64,000 bases of DNA from Chondrilla cf. caribensis (lineage: Eukaryota > Porifera > Demospongiae > Chondrillida > Chondrillidae). This document shows, piece after piece, positions 23,801 to 36,352 of the stretch (position 1 is its first letter; the number at the start of each line of letters is the position of its first letter). Under the pieces are notes generated by a model. The model did not search any database. It worked only from the letters and a program-made list of their open reading frames with translations, and had not been told where the DNA came from. A program made the translations under genes and the position numbers. The DNA lies in assembly GCA_964020155.1 (NCBI GenBank), contig OZ026549.1:3399133-3463132 (forward strand), read 5' to 3'.

Positions 23801-25158
23801 ACCCCGTCCTGTAGTTCCCCATCGTAAACTATGTATGCATGTGTCTGCATATATCCTGATGTCCACCCAGGGAGGCTACAACTACAAACCCTAGTACTGT
23901 ACACCCATGTCAGTATGTGCAAAACTGGCATTATACTGTGTGTTTGTGCACAAGTATGTACTATCTTGAACAATTTCACACATGTAATAGCTGTAGCCTC
24001 CCTGGGTGTGCTACAGGGGAGGATATGGACACACTTTATCAATTAGGTAAAGTGTGTATCTATCTGCTGTAGCACACCAGGGAAGCTACAGCTATCATGT
24101 TGCATATTATACTATGAATAAACTATATAAATTCCAAGGTGATAACTAGTCATGCAACGATCGAAAGGTAATAGATAATCACATTATATCATAAACAATC
24201 AACACAGCACGCGTACATCAACGGGAAGAGTGACATATCAATTGTTAGTGTGCATATATCCACGATGTACACACAATTTTCCATTCGATACGTCTACACA
24301 ACATGCTTCATAAAGATAATATCTAACAGGGATACTAGGAGGACACTCACTGCCACTCAATTGCATGTTCAATACTTTTGAAGCTCTGTGGTCGATTACG
24401 AAGAAAACTTCGCATGTGTGTCAATGCTTCCAAAGCAGTACCTATAAAGATTAGAATTGACAGAGAAATAGAATAAAGTCCTGTATTGTACCCAGTATCA
24501 AGTAAAAAACTTCAACTGGGAGATGGGCCCAGATTTTCATTTACACCAGCACTTTCAACATACAATCACATACAGAAGAAAAGCAGTGTCCAATTATTGA
24601 GTGATGTTTCTGCATACTTTACACTTTAATGAAGATGAATGTCACTGTTACAGAAACCACAAATACATGTGCAATTCAATTTATCAACATTTGCTTGATA
24701 TACAAGCAATATATGTACATAACAGATGTGTGGAATTGAAACAATAACCTATCTACTTTGAAATGAATGGATATACTCCATGACTGTCACAAACACAGTA
24801 CATACATACCTTCAACAACATCAATGGCAATTAGGGCAATCACCGATGAGAGGATTCTATCAGCAGTAAGATGTATGGCAATAGCTCCTCCCATACTAAG
24901 TACAATGAAGGTACATAATGTCCATTCACATAAACTCACACACTCAATAAGACTGGACACGTGCATGAGTGGTACCAGTATGTTCGAAGATTTTAACAAG
25001 TGACTAAGGACCCTTCCTATCAGTCAAATCAACACTTTATACCAGTCGAATCAATGATACATGCATAGCTACATTTATCTTGAGAACATTGCATGTTACA
25101 TAAGTGGATCACAGTGGAAAATGTGCTCAAATCAGAGTTGTGAACAAATTTCCCTCTC

Positions 25159-25219
<61 letters not shown>

Positions 25220-28200
25220 ATGGCGGTAGCACATTCACACTTATATGTACGTACGTACATGCATAAACATTGCATTAACACACATAAGTACATACATACG
25301 TACCTGTGACCTATTAAGACTATGGGTAGTGGTTCTCCCTGAAATAGAACATCAATTACTTGTTCCACATCCCTATGATCATGTAGAGTAAAATAACTAC
25401 ATACTACTTTATATTAGAAAGCACTTGAAGAATTGAATTTCACATTATAAGGATTACATCATGGAGTCATGGCACTACACAACAATCTACTCCCGAAAAG
25501 TATGTACTGTACATAAAAGAAAGTCAACTAACACTGTACTTTGATCCGTACGTGTAGAGTTATGCATTGGCTGAGTTGGGAAAATTTGCAAGGAGACCAG
25601 ATATGCATAAACTGTAGCTTATTGAATTGATTTGAAATACAGTACATACGTAGACTTAAAATACATATGTACATCGATATATGAAATGGCAACACTTCAT
25701 AGAGTAATACAATGTATAAGGGATTCAGAGGAAGTACGCCTCCTCTCAACCCCTAACTGAAGCCCTGTGGTATGGTACACATGTGTACCCATTGATAAGA
25801 AACTGCCATTACTGTAGCTGAACATGTGGAGGAGCAAGTCTTGAAGAATTCTTAGGAGTAGCTACATCAATACAATTACGGCTATAGTTATGGAATCTTA
25901 TTCCACCTGGGAAAATCCTAAGCCTACAATACCAGGCACCCACAAGACAGAAAGTACAGAACTAGTATGAAAACTGGTGAAAAAGAGAATGACAGGAGGA
26001 CCCACAACATATACAGTAATAGTGAAAAATGTTGAAAATACAGTACAGTAGAAAAGTATTGAAACAAACACCCTTAAGTCAAATAACCATTTTTAGTATT
26101 ATTTTGGTTGCTGTGGTAGTGTACATATATTAGGCACATCTAATAACAAGGACTGATTTAGGGGGTCCCTTATAGTTTGTCTCAGGGAGTTTCCATTGTT
26201 TTCAATACTAGTACAGCACATACAGTACATAAGTACATACGTACGTGTACCATGAAATACTATAATTGCGTCTCAAACTGCGATAGAATGTTCAACAATA
26301 CAATGGTTTAGCACAAAATCTATAATATACACATATATACATATATACGTCCTTTTATTTGTAATAATATTAAGGAGATAATAGGAACTTCCAGACAGTT
26401 GGCTTACTTTAACAATGTTTCTTTGGACAAATCATGGTCATCCTTCATACAGGTGTCACCTTATAAAGATTATTTCAGAAATCTCACATAAACCCCTGGA
26501 AACACATACGTATGTAACATTTACATGTAATTCCACATGCACAGCTCACCATGCCCTCTGAAGTCAATAGCCACCACCCGACAGGTGCATCTTTGCTGGA
26601 GATTTTTCTATAAAGTGACAACAACTGAGCTAAAAGGAGTACACCATCAAACTGATGCTACAATTAGAAGTCATTCAGCTTCTATTTTAACAAAGAATAC
26701 TCACTGTAAATATAATATGTGTAGGGATGCATTAGGAAACAATACAGTTAAACCTCTCTACCATGGACTCATTGGAAAGGAATTGGATGTCCTCATTCCC
26801 CAATTAGGAGATTACTTAAAACACTATGGTACTACACTGGGACACAGAATTATCATGGAAATTATTCTTATAGAAATTTCCTCCATTCAATTGTAGATTT
26901 GTAGTGGAGAGGTTCCACAGAACATACTGTGGTATCCCAACAATAGGGGTATGAGTTACTGATAAGAGAGGACCCAATGGAAGTTAACCCTCTCTTGGAC
27001 AAGTGTCCAAAACATTGTTTCATATTTGATTGCCCCTACAATATCTCGTAATCATGCATGATTGTTACCTTGACAAACAATGAGACACAACATGAAAATG
27101 ATGACACAACATGATGATTTATAGTCAAAACATATGCACCATATTGTACTCATGCAAAGTAACACAACCACAAAGCCATAATCGACACTCACTGAAAATA
27201 CAGCCCAAGATAAAGCTGAATGTCCTCCCCCATGTAGTAAGAGCAATACTGGGCTGCTCTCAAGTCCACTTTGATACACACGGAAAACCTTGTCACAGTT
27301 AAGTTCAAGTTATGTCAATTGATTTACACTACAATCACCTCCTACACATGGAATGTGGCCCTTATATCAACTACAGATACCTCCAGTTCTGGGAAAGGTC
27401 TCTTAGCAACAATCAGACGTTCTAGAAAATTCTAAGGAACCTCTAAAGTGTTGACTTGACATTGTTGTCATATCTCTCTCCTTCTTTTGCCATTATGCTG
27501 TAGTGTATGTATTACATCAATCAAATTGGTATAATACATGTGAACACTGCATATACACATACAGACAAATGTTACCATAATACACAATGACACATCATGG
27601 ATTATACAACACATACACATGTTGAGGGCTTAGTTTGCCACAAACACTACATAACCATCAATGAATCATTAGTTTAGCCACAAAACACACACTCTTTGGT
27701 GAATTCTAAGAACCAAATCCAAAGGACCAGTTTCAGTGAATCCTCACACAACACTACGTATGTGTTCCTAAAATAGTAACAACAACATGGGATTCAGTGA
27801 ATAATTGCTTACCAAGAACTCCATGCAAACCACACAGCATATTACAATAGAAAACGTAAGTATGTTGCGTGAAGTGGTAACATATCCCGTGTGATAGGAG
27901 TGCCCCACTTTGTTGTCACATATGTTTCGGTTCTGCCAAATCAGCTCCCTCACTGAGCGGTTCAGGTTCAGGGAAATAGACTAAAAAATTCCCGCTTATA
28001 ACATACGTAAACACCAATAAATATGACAGAATACCAACGACAGGACCAAGTGATAACAAGTGAAGGACATCTAGTATATCACTGAACCCACCCTCTCATA
28101 TTAGTTACCAAGAAAAAGTAGTAAAGCATAGAAGACAGATGGATTAAAGGATACTTTATTTTCTTCAATTTCCACATCTTGTAGTGAATCAAAGTATCCT

Positions 28201-29223
28201 TCCCATGACAATGAAGTGTATTCTTTCTTTGTCTTTCTAGAACCTGTGCTAAACAAAAGACAAACATGAACACTCAACAACTACAAAATGGGTGGATGTG
28301 TTTGACCCCTGGGATTGCACCACAATGTGAAATGTACAAGTACACATAACGATCACACATAGAAGCTTATCAAATACATGAATGTAAGTTCCTGTAAGAG
28401 AAATCTATCGAGATAGAATAATTGAGCCACTATCCACATAAACGTACAAATATGCAGCCTGCGTTTGGTACCCAGATGAGAATATACCTAGTGGTAAAGA
28501 CATGTGTACATTTATAATGTTGTGATGCACTCCTGTTGTGATGCTCGAAATACATGAAATGGAATAAAGCATTATATCTGGACAATAGAACTAGAGTTCA
28601 CTATTATTGTTACAGTAATTGGCTTTCAATATCGCCTATTATTGCGGATGGTCACAATAGAAACAGAAACAAACTCCACGTACAATATGCCATTCATGGA
28701 TCATGCCTCATGAATGCATATTTAGCCACTATATACGAGTGGCCATTCGGTTTATAATGTTAGCATAAATGTGTGGCAATACTTTAACGATCAGTCCCAG
28801 AGAGATACATTTACCATTACCCGAGGATTCATCTCTAACAATCCAACCGTCTTAACATTATTTCATATTAATGTACATCTAATCGACTCCATGATCATTA
28901 AATTGCTGAATAGGTCTTGTTCTTAATGGTCACTGAACTTCGCATATACGTATGGTGCGAGTGCCGTTCCGTAAACGAGGGATATCAATAAAACAAGAAA
29001 AACTACATAAACAAATGTGCCCCATCACAAGAGAATTCGAAACGCAGTCATAACTTGTAAAACAAGAACTACTTTTACTTCATAACGGAATACCTGATTG
29101 TGCTTGTAGGCATTGGCATAGGAGGGAGGTTTTTGTGAAATACTTGCTTACGTAAGGAGGCCATTTTTCTTGTGAACTGCATTTATCCATCGAGTATCCG
29201 GCCGACTCCATCGCCGTAACCAT
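20650..29223 (-). CDS. PPME1: Protein phosphatase methylesterase 1
   Basis: Removes the C-terminal methyl ester from the PP2A catalytic subunit; alpha/beta hydrolase. Fifteen coding exons (high to low): 29223-29144, 28248-28155, 27288-27193, 26607-26550, 26459-26408, 25372-25304, 24895-24810, 24441-24351, 23444-23379, 23241-23100, 22371-22308, 22108-22043, 21817-21773, 21674-21610, 20721-20650. These give 381 residues, close to the roughly 386 of the human protein. Family motifs in order are LLLLHGGGHSALSWAVF, VVAIDFRGHG, GHSMGGAIAIH (nucleophile Ser), IDVVEG (Asp), KSGHIRNLESARVS, a Glu/Pro-rich insert, PKLLLLAGVDRLDKELTIGQ and SDCGHVIHED (catalytic His). The start and the first donor are the least certain parts. 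The exon ending at 22308 uses a GC donor. It is divergent from the RHD gene. Confidence 0.93.
20790..20862. repeat. CA microsatellite
   Basis: CA run about 70 bp upstream (in transcript sense) of the PPME1 last exon, within its last intron. Confidence 0.95.
23864..24095. repeat. Foldback/palindromic repeat
   Basis: Arms at 23987-24016 ('ctgtagcctccctgggtgtg' core) and 24067-24095 are near-perfect inverted copies with a loop of about 50 bp. A third related arm ('cacccagggaggctacaact') sits at 23864-23883, also inverted to the middle one. It lies in a PPME1 intron and is probably a small non-autonomous element. Confidence 0.75.
25161..25216. repeat. CA microsatellite
   Basis: Pure CA run in a PPME1 intron. 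Confidence 0.95.
26745..26920. mobile_element. Short pogo-like MITE
   Basis: Left end CAGTTAAACCTCTCTACCATGG after TA, and right end with the inverted phrase 'gtggagaggttccac'. It is related to the element at 44806-45003 and lies in a PPME1 intron. The right terminus is decayed. Confidence 0.55.
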
Positions 29224-29610
29224 AGATGCTGTAACCGCCCCAACAAGCGCCTGTAGGCGAAAAATGGAGCTAGAGGGGCGGATTAGGCGCTTACTAGACA
29301 CAAAATCACGTGCTATGCATTAACTTTGCACGCTAGTCATAGAGTCCTTCCCGCACACACGCGCCCAAAGGCGGAAGGGGAAGGGACTGTTCTACAGAAG
29401 AGATACGTTACTTAGGTATCACCCGTAGAGTCTATGGTTTGTGCAACTACAGTATCTATGGTTTGTGCTGCTTACTCCAGGCGACTAACGCCTCATAGAT
29501 TACGTCATCGTGTTACTATAAACAGACGAACGGGGTAATGTGCAGTAGTTATAAATAGGAACACACTTTGTCATTTTTCGTTTGTTCGAGACTTATCTTT
29601 CACATCCAGC
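29224..29610. promoter_or_regulatory. Shared promoter between PPME1 and the RHD gene
   Basis: The 387 bp between divergent start codons are richer in CpG than the surroundings. TATAAATA at 29550-29557 lies 54 bp before the RHD ATG. TTACGTCA (CRE-like) lies at 29499-29506, and CACGTG at 29308-29313. The phrase 'tctatggtttgtgc' occurs twice (about 29430-29470). Function is inferred from position only. Confidence 0.55.
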
Positions 29611-30447
29611 ATGATGAACGACAGCAATACGGGTTGGTTTTCGTCTTAGATATCGACGGGTATTTCTAGCGGTAAACTATTTCATTACAATTGGTTTCTC
29701 TTCTTCAGATATTTTCGATATTTTGCTGAGCCCTGGCCCTAGTCCGAAGTCTTTCGGAGCTACCCTTGATTCAATCAAATTTCAAACCCACGGAACGCGC
29801 TCTCCCACTACATTGGAAGGTATACCGAAAAGGCCGAGATTTGAGGATAACTCGATTTCCCAATTTTCTCTGTGCCCAGAAGATTTGAGTATTGACCTTT
29901 CCCTATCCTCTACTGATTCTTTCCCGCCCACGTCCCCTGAGAGTGGAGTGGATCTACAATACTCTCCTTCAAACAACGCCTTCTTCAGAACAAGCATGGA
30001 GGGTATTCTATCCCATATTACCGATAATCTATCCCGACCGCCCCACATTCAAATATTGGAAGAACCGGAACAGGTTAGCCCCGAACATGTCGCCTTTGAA
30101 CGGAATTGTTCATTCTTTCAACGAACAATCCTCTTACGTGCTTTTTCATGTTCCTTATGCATCAGAATTATCGCCCAAGATACGATTGCGAAGGACACAG
30201 AGCTCCTATGAAGAGTCGACGTAACAAGTCATCGCATCCGTCTATCAAGGTACGCGTGTTCGTGTGAATTCGTGCCACGTACGTACTAGGTACACCCTGA
30301 ATTCCGTGCATAATTTCTGCGTCATTGTTATTGTATTGTCAACGTTATCATTGGGGGGTTGTTGCAGTAATACATAGGTAGAGTAGAGTGGGACCACATC
30401 GCCATTTCCTGTCTACTGCCATTTCCTGTCCTGTACTCAATATACGC

Positions 30448-30509
<62 letters not shown>

Positions 30510-32807
30510 ATGCTAATCTTATACATTATTTATACTGATTTTAGATTGTAAATGCACCTGACCACACTACTGGTTTCGTGGAAGTCAGCTTGGTCCAGGT
30601 TGATAACACTCAAAGTTTCCCCTCGTGCAACCTATCGGGTGAGACTAAGAAAACTGTTGGTAGCTCCAGAGAACTCACTGTCAAGTTAGTGATTATTGTT
30701 ACAAAATGTTTTTAAGTTAATTTTACCACATTGGTTATGGTTTTTGGGGGTTTTAGGTTCAGTGATTTGCGAATTCAACGTGTGATCAACAATGACACCA
30801 ACAGGAAGGCTACCAAAGGAAAGTCCAATCAAGCGAGACTGATGTTTTGTGCCAACTTGGAAACAGTTAACGGACCCCTGAAATTGGAAACCTGTTCACA
30901 GCCAATCACGCTTGGTAAGACATTCTGTTTCTCCCTTCTTTTCTCAACTTTTTATGGTTTTCAGGAAATTGCAATTTTTACAAATGGCTCAATTGTTGAA
31001 TATTCACAACACCCAGTCTCCAACTTCCATATGGTTAGACAGTATCGAGAACCTTTTGCTGTCATAATTTGTATACAAAAGGTTTTTGCTGTTGTTTATC
31101 ACAGTGGATGAGGATGTCAAATTGTAAATGTATGTGACTGAAAGTTGTGATGTGTAGCATTGTACGTATTTGTTGTGCATATGTGTGGATGTTTATGGGA
31201 CTATGCATGCACAACTGTTACAAAACATGTCCATACAAGTATCATATTTTTGTGTGTAAATTTGTCATTCGGTGTCCTCCATACATAACTCTGAGAGTGT
31301 CATGTACCAACTATCTATATTTGTATGTTCTGACAGAACCTGCTCAAGGCCAAAGTACTCTTTCTGCGATTGTTCCTGCTCGTGGGAGTGCAAAAGGAGG
31401 AGATGAATTTGTCCTGCTCGGTCACAAATTCACTTCACCATGTAAGTGAACAACCTGCATTACATACACAGATTGTATGGAAATCCATACTTTGTGGCTA
31501 CTGAATAACTTGTACCTATTTCAAATTCAATATTAGGTGAAATCTGGTTTTCAGTGACAATCAGTGGTGAGTGGTATGGTATTGTGTTGTATACAGCTGT
31601 CACACTGCTTTGGTTTGTGGAATCCCCTTCATCCTTGCCGAGAAGTCCCTATTTCTCCCTTCAACTTTTTATCAACTTGGTTGGCCCCTTTCAGGCTGTT
31701 TATAGTTAATCAGGATATTCGGCTAGCGAAATCTTACATGTGTGTGAAGTAATTGTGTTTTGAGGTTCCTCAGAGCATTGAAAATGAAACTCGTGTTATC
31801 CTTATAGTTGTACTGGTAAATTTGTTATGGTGGGATATGTGTACATAATAGTAATTCCATTTTTACTAATGTAGGACAAGAATGGAAGGATTGTGCTGAA
31901 ATTTGCAAGGACAAATTTCCAGTCAGTGGTTTTTTTTCCCTGTAATACATATGTGTTTACTCCTTACTCATGTACAACTCGGGTTGTCACACTTGCAGCC
32001 AGCCAAGAATGCCATTCTGGCGAAAACTCCCAGGTTCTTTCAATGTGAATTGAAGAAGCCGGTGACTGTGGAGGTGTGTGTGATCAGCGGAAAAGACAAA
32101 TTGAAAAGTGAAAGTAATCTTCAGTACACCTATGTTCCAGCAGGTTTGTGCAAATGTACATATGTAAATGTTTGTGTGCATACTGTACATGCATTGATTT
32201 GAACATGCATTATCTTTGCATCATTGGAAATATACCTATGAACTCTTGAAGACAATATGGTTATACATGCATTTGAATAATATGTTGTTCCCTTATATAG
32301 ATGGCGGCATTGCTACTTCAGAGAGCCTTCTGCAGTGTGCTCTTCCACTCATAAGTGAAGGACAAAAACTGCTTGAACCACCGCCTACCTCCTTCAGTGT
32401 TCCCACGTCTTCCAATGGTGCATTTATCCAACCTAACATGCATAACTCTCCTCTGCCCGACAGTTGGCCTGAACCACTATCAACCAATGTAAGATATGGA
32501 TTGTGTAGTGTACCTAGTCGGGCCGTAGCTTGTATGGTCGTGCATTGGTATGAGATGTACAGTAGTACCTATGTACGTTTGTATGTCAATACTAACAGAC
32601 CTACTACTGTGTACAGCTCCTTTCACATGATGTTCATTCTCACTTTCCTCCTTGTAGAGTGTGCCAGTCCATGATTCGGAGAAATTCCCCTTTCCTCCAC
32701 CCCAGACAGTAGCGAACTGCCTGCCGCCATTGTCTTCCTCATCATCCATCCTACCTTGCTCCCCATTCTATTCTCAGAATGTCTATTCTCCCCAGCCTCA
32801 CTATTAA
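29611..32807 (+). CDS. Rel-homology (NF-kB/NFAT-type) transcription factor without ankyrin repeats
   Basis: Eleven coding exons: 29611-29632, 29709-30073, 30166-30249, 30545-30684, 30757-30914, 31337-31441, 31537-31566, 31875-31921, 31999-32143, 32301-32488 and 32658-32807; 477 residues. A Ser/Pro-rich N-terminus is followed by an RHD beginning PPHIQILEEPEQ, the DNA-contact loop RPRYDCEGHR, HPSIKIVNAPDHTTGFVEV, and QARLMFCANLE. An IPT/TIG dimerisation domain follows (SAIVPARGSAKGGDEFVLLG, then LAKTPRF, VEVCVISGKDKL and YTYVPA). The last 110 residues are Pro/Ser-rich and end YSPQPHY. No ankyrin repeats follow and none lie downstream before 34 kb. The RYxCEG loop is NF-kB/Rel-like, while some parts (LETCSQPI) recall NFAT, so I leave the subfamily open. 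A nuclear regulator binding kB-like DNA is expected. Confidence 0.88.
30449..30508. repeat. TG microsatellite
   Basis: TG run in the intron before the fourth RHD exon. Confidence 0.95.
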
Positions 32808-34623
32808 ATGTATTTCTTGAAACTCCCAATTCATTGGGTTTCCAATGTAGATGTAGATGGCACGTATCATCATGTTCAGTAATTTTTCTTATGACTTGTC
32901 ATATCAAGTCTTTTGTCAGTTTTATCAACTGTGTGTTTGTCCTTAGCCCATATCTGGGTGCACATTGTCCTTTTCATTCACAAGAATGAATGTTTTGACT
33001 CATTTTGAGTCATTTGTTCTGTCAGTCACTAACAATGACTGTTGTGTGTTTTGTGAACACAGATTTTTTGTGTATTGTAACACTGGTTTGTTTTGCATCA
33101 CATGCATTCTTGTTTATCTGCTGGGGAGCTACGAAGTTTATCAATATCATTATGACACTCTTACTATAATAACTATGAACTGTTTTTGTTACTTTATACT
33201 AATTGCAGTTATACTATTTGTACTTTAGCATGTTAATCTTGAAGCCTTGTTAACATTTAATGTGCTATTTTTGTATTTGAGCATAAGCAATGATAATAAT
33301 ATAATTTAATACTATTAAATATAAGCTTTGAACATCCAGAGTATAATAGTATGTATACATTTTCCAATCAGGAAGCATTCTTATGTAATAAATGTATGAT
33401 TGCAATAAATTGTTCTTGGTGAAATCTGAATAAATAAAGATGATTGGACTGTATAATATAATATAGGAGTTGAAAGTAAAATGATTCCAAGGTGCATATA
33501 TACTGTAAGTACATACGTATACGTACATAATCATACTGCATATGTACTGTGTCCAATAATAATATAGGTACATAATATGCTGTGTATGTGGGATATAATA
33601 ATACAGTCCTGTATAGGATGAGCAGTGGTCCTGTACATGTTAGGGTGATCCTGTACATGGTGAGTAGTGTTCCTGTACATGTTATAGGGTGGTCCTGTAC
33701 AATTTGAAGCTTGGTGATCCTGTACGGTGCAAGATGTATATGCCTGTTGACCACATTTAGTTTAAAAACTAGGCCCTCCTTGCCATTATGATGTCATTCT
33801 CTGGTTTCAAAATGCTTTGTGGCAAAAGGTTTGATCATTTTGAATTCGATAGAATCTTTTCAATACGGCAAGCTAGGGTAGATGTTGCACTTTTCAATCA
33901 TTTTAGAAATATAGTAAGGGTAAATGTACAGTGTGTACTGTATGTAGGTACATCTGGAATGTTTAGAATGTTTGATGAAGACCATGTGTGGTAGGCATCA
34001 CTGTCATTGGTTGTTAATTTTAACAGCTTTTGCATGATCAACTTTGTGATAATGTGAATTAACTCTGATACAGAAGCATTCCCCTGATGTGTGAGGCATT
34101 TTGATCTGGATATTATATATTAAAAACAAATTCAATGGATCATATGTTTGTGACAGTGCCCATTAATTATCATTATCATAATTGTACCCAGTCCTAATTG
34201 ACTGTGAATTAGTGGCTGTATTACAGCAACACTTCTATGAGTACACCATGGATACTCAATGAGCAACTTTATGTGGGAGAACATGCCCTCCCTTCATCTG
34301 TGCCATTCAGTTATTATGTATGTACATAGATTCCAGTATTCTCCAATTTATGGTCTTTCATAGGTTAATTAATACAGGTGTCACTCCACAGACACTTTAC
34401 AAGGTGTACGTAGTTGCCACTCCACAGAGATACTTGCCACCCCACCCACACTAGCTATATTAGGGGTAGTTATCACCCCACCCCCACTGTATGGGGGTAG
34501 TTGCCACCCTCCCCCATTAAAAGATGGGAAGCTAACAGCCCACCTTACTGTATGTGGGAGGGTACCACACCAACCCCTACTCCTATATAAAATCCTATTA
34601 TCCACGTACATACGTACATCTAC
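32808..34623. other. RHD 3' region and spacer
   Basis: Contains AATAAA-type signals near 33403 and 33430 that could end the RHD transcript. No further exon is recognised. Stretch 34381-34575 is built of imperfect repeats of 'gtagttgccaccccaccc' and their partial inverted copies. Confidence 0.5.
33605..33745. repeat. Short minisatellite of 'tcctgtacatg' units
   Basis: Six spaced copies of TCCTGTA-CA/GG within 140 bp, joined by 'gttagggtga' or 'gtgagtagtg'-like linkers. Confidence 0.75.
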
Positions 34624-34902
34624 ATGTACATATGTTCTGTTCTGTATGTGTATATATTTAATGATCATGCACATCTCAGCATCTTCGCTTTTTGTTCAGT
34701 GATCTTGAAGGGCTTAAGGCCCACTACATCATGTAAAAGTGCTTATGGTGAGACTGGTAAGAGGGAGAAGGGATTCATGAAGCTCGATGTTGAGCAGATA
34801 GTTCTGAACAAGTGGAGAACCTCGACAGACCTAAAGCGAGAACTAGAGAAGAGACAGGAAATTGAAGAGGAAGTTGAACGAAGGAGAAAAGGTCTATATT
34901 AA
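34624..34902 (+). CDS. Possible exon with charged helix, unrecognised
   Basis: The frame ends in a highly charged segment (KWRTSTDLKRELEKRQEIEE followed by EVERRRKGLY and a stop) that should form an amphipathic helix or coiled coil. The first part is hydrophobic and probably intron read-through, with a likely acceptor near 34699 ('tttgttcag'). I do not recognise the family, and a transposon-derived fragment is equally possible. Confidence 0.25.
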   Translation: MYICSVLYVYIFNDHAHLSIFAFCSVILKGLRPTTSCKSAYGETGKREKGFMKLDVEQIVLNKWRTSTDLKRELEKRQEIEEEVERRRKGLY

Positions 34903-35526
34903 CTAGGGGTCGCAACGAAAAAATCGATGTCATCGGATCTTGATGAAAATTACAAGATATATGCAACGCAAGTCAGAGAATCTAATGGTGATCTTCGTTT
35001 ATTGATAGATTAATGTTCGCGAAAGTTACACGCGATTAACCTCGTATTTCGTACAGCGGCGCGATTAAATTTATACTCATGAATTTGAATCAAACTGGAA
35101 TTCGCCCTCAATTCACAAGTAATATACTGGATACATTTACTAAGGAAATGTGCAGACAAGTGGAAGGAAAATAAGAAACTGACGGAGCTACGCTGGCATA
35201 TGTTCGACGGTGTAATCAAATTTGGTTACATTTTGTGCCATTACAAGATGGAAATGAAAGCAAAACAAACCCTCACGCTATCAAAGGTTGACCGACATCT
35301 GAGCTACCCATGACTGAAAAATGGTGAGGCTTACACTTAACTGTGCAAGTTATCAATATTAGCATTTGGGAATTCACACAAAATCTGTGCCTTCACACAG
35401 AGTGGAGAATGTGTTTGAGAAATATGAACAGTCAATCCATAAATGAGGTATCCTCATGCATGGACTAGCAATAATTATTGATGACAATGGCTTCCTTTTG
35501 TAGTCAAGTCGAAGTGTGGTGATCAC
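34903..35526. other. Spacer, no gene seen
   Basis: No motif recognised on either strand. Confidence 0.45.
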
Positions 35527-36248
35527 AACATTCACAGTGTTCACAACGTACGTTCACAACGTTCACGACGTTCACAGTGTTCACAACGTTCACGACGTTC
35601 ACAGTGTTCACAACGTTCACGACGTTCACAGTGTTCACAACGTTCACAACGTTCACACTGTTCACAACGTTCACAACGTTCACAACGTTCACAACGTTCA
35701 CAGTGTTCACAACGTTCACAATGTTCACAACGTTCACAGCGCTCACGACGTTCACAACGTTCACAGTGTTCACAACGTTCGCGACATTCACAGTGTTCAC
35801 GACGTTCACAACGTTCACAACGTTCACGACGTTCACAGCGTTCACGACCTTCACAACGTTCGCAACGTTCACAGTGTTCACAAAGTTCGCGACGTTCACA
35901 GTGTTCACGACGTTCACAACGTTCACAACGTTCACAGTGTTCACGACGTTCACAACGTTCAGTGTTCACAACGTTCGCAATGTTCACAATGTTCAGTGTT
36001 CACAACGTTAACAGTGTTCACAACGTTCAAAACGTTCACAATGTTCACAACGTTCATAGTGTTCACAATGTTCACAACGTCACAGTGTTCACAACGTTCA
36101 CAGTGTTCATGACGTTCACAACATTCACAGTGTTCACAACGTTCACAACGTTCACAACGTTCACAACATTCACAACTTTCACAGTGTTCACAACGTTCAC
36201 AACATTCACAGTGTTCACGACGTTCACAACGTTCACGACGTTCACAAC
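35527..36248. repeat. 9-bp minisatellite (TTCACAACG and variants), about 720 bp
   Basis: About 80 units of TTCACAACG, TTCACGACG and TTCACAGTG, with a few indels after 35960. Because the unit is 9 bp, several frames on both strands are open (VHN/VHD/VHS, TFT, NVV and REHCE repeats). These are repeat artefacts, not proteins. Variant units recur in a loose order (AAC, GAC, GTG), which suggests a higher-order repeat of 18-27 bp. Confidence 0.95.
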
Positions 36249-36352
36249 TTCTCAAAGTCTAGCTAGCTGTGGAGACTGTGTACATGCAACCATTCACTAT
36301 TATATGTACATGGAATGATTTCATGTGCACATGTTGAAAAATCCTATTAAAG

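Noticed and set aside
27052..27279. A complete small protein with LLLLHGGGHSALSW
   Set aside because: It is one PPME1 exon with read-through into its intron.
29782..30048. Minus-strand and alternate plus-strand frames over RHD exon 2
   Set aside because: Shadows. The plus frame ending PPHIQILEEPEQ joins in phase to the RYDCEG exon across a short intron (30074-30165), so the long frame running to 30211 is intron read-through.
35527..36248. CRISPR-like array
   Set aside because: Units are contiguous with no unique spacers and the window is clearly eukaryotic.
35504..36318. Long repetitive frames (VHN, NVV, CERRE, TFT repeats)
   Set aside because: All are products of the 9-bp minisatellite, open in competing frames on both strands, without start context or splice sites.
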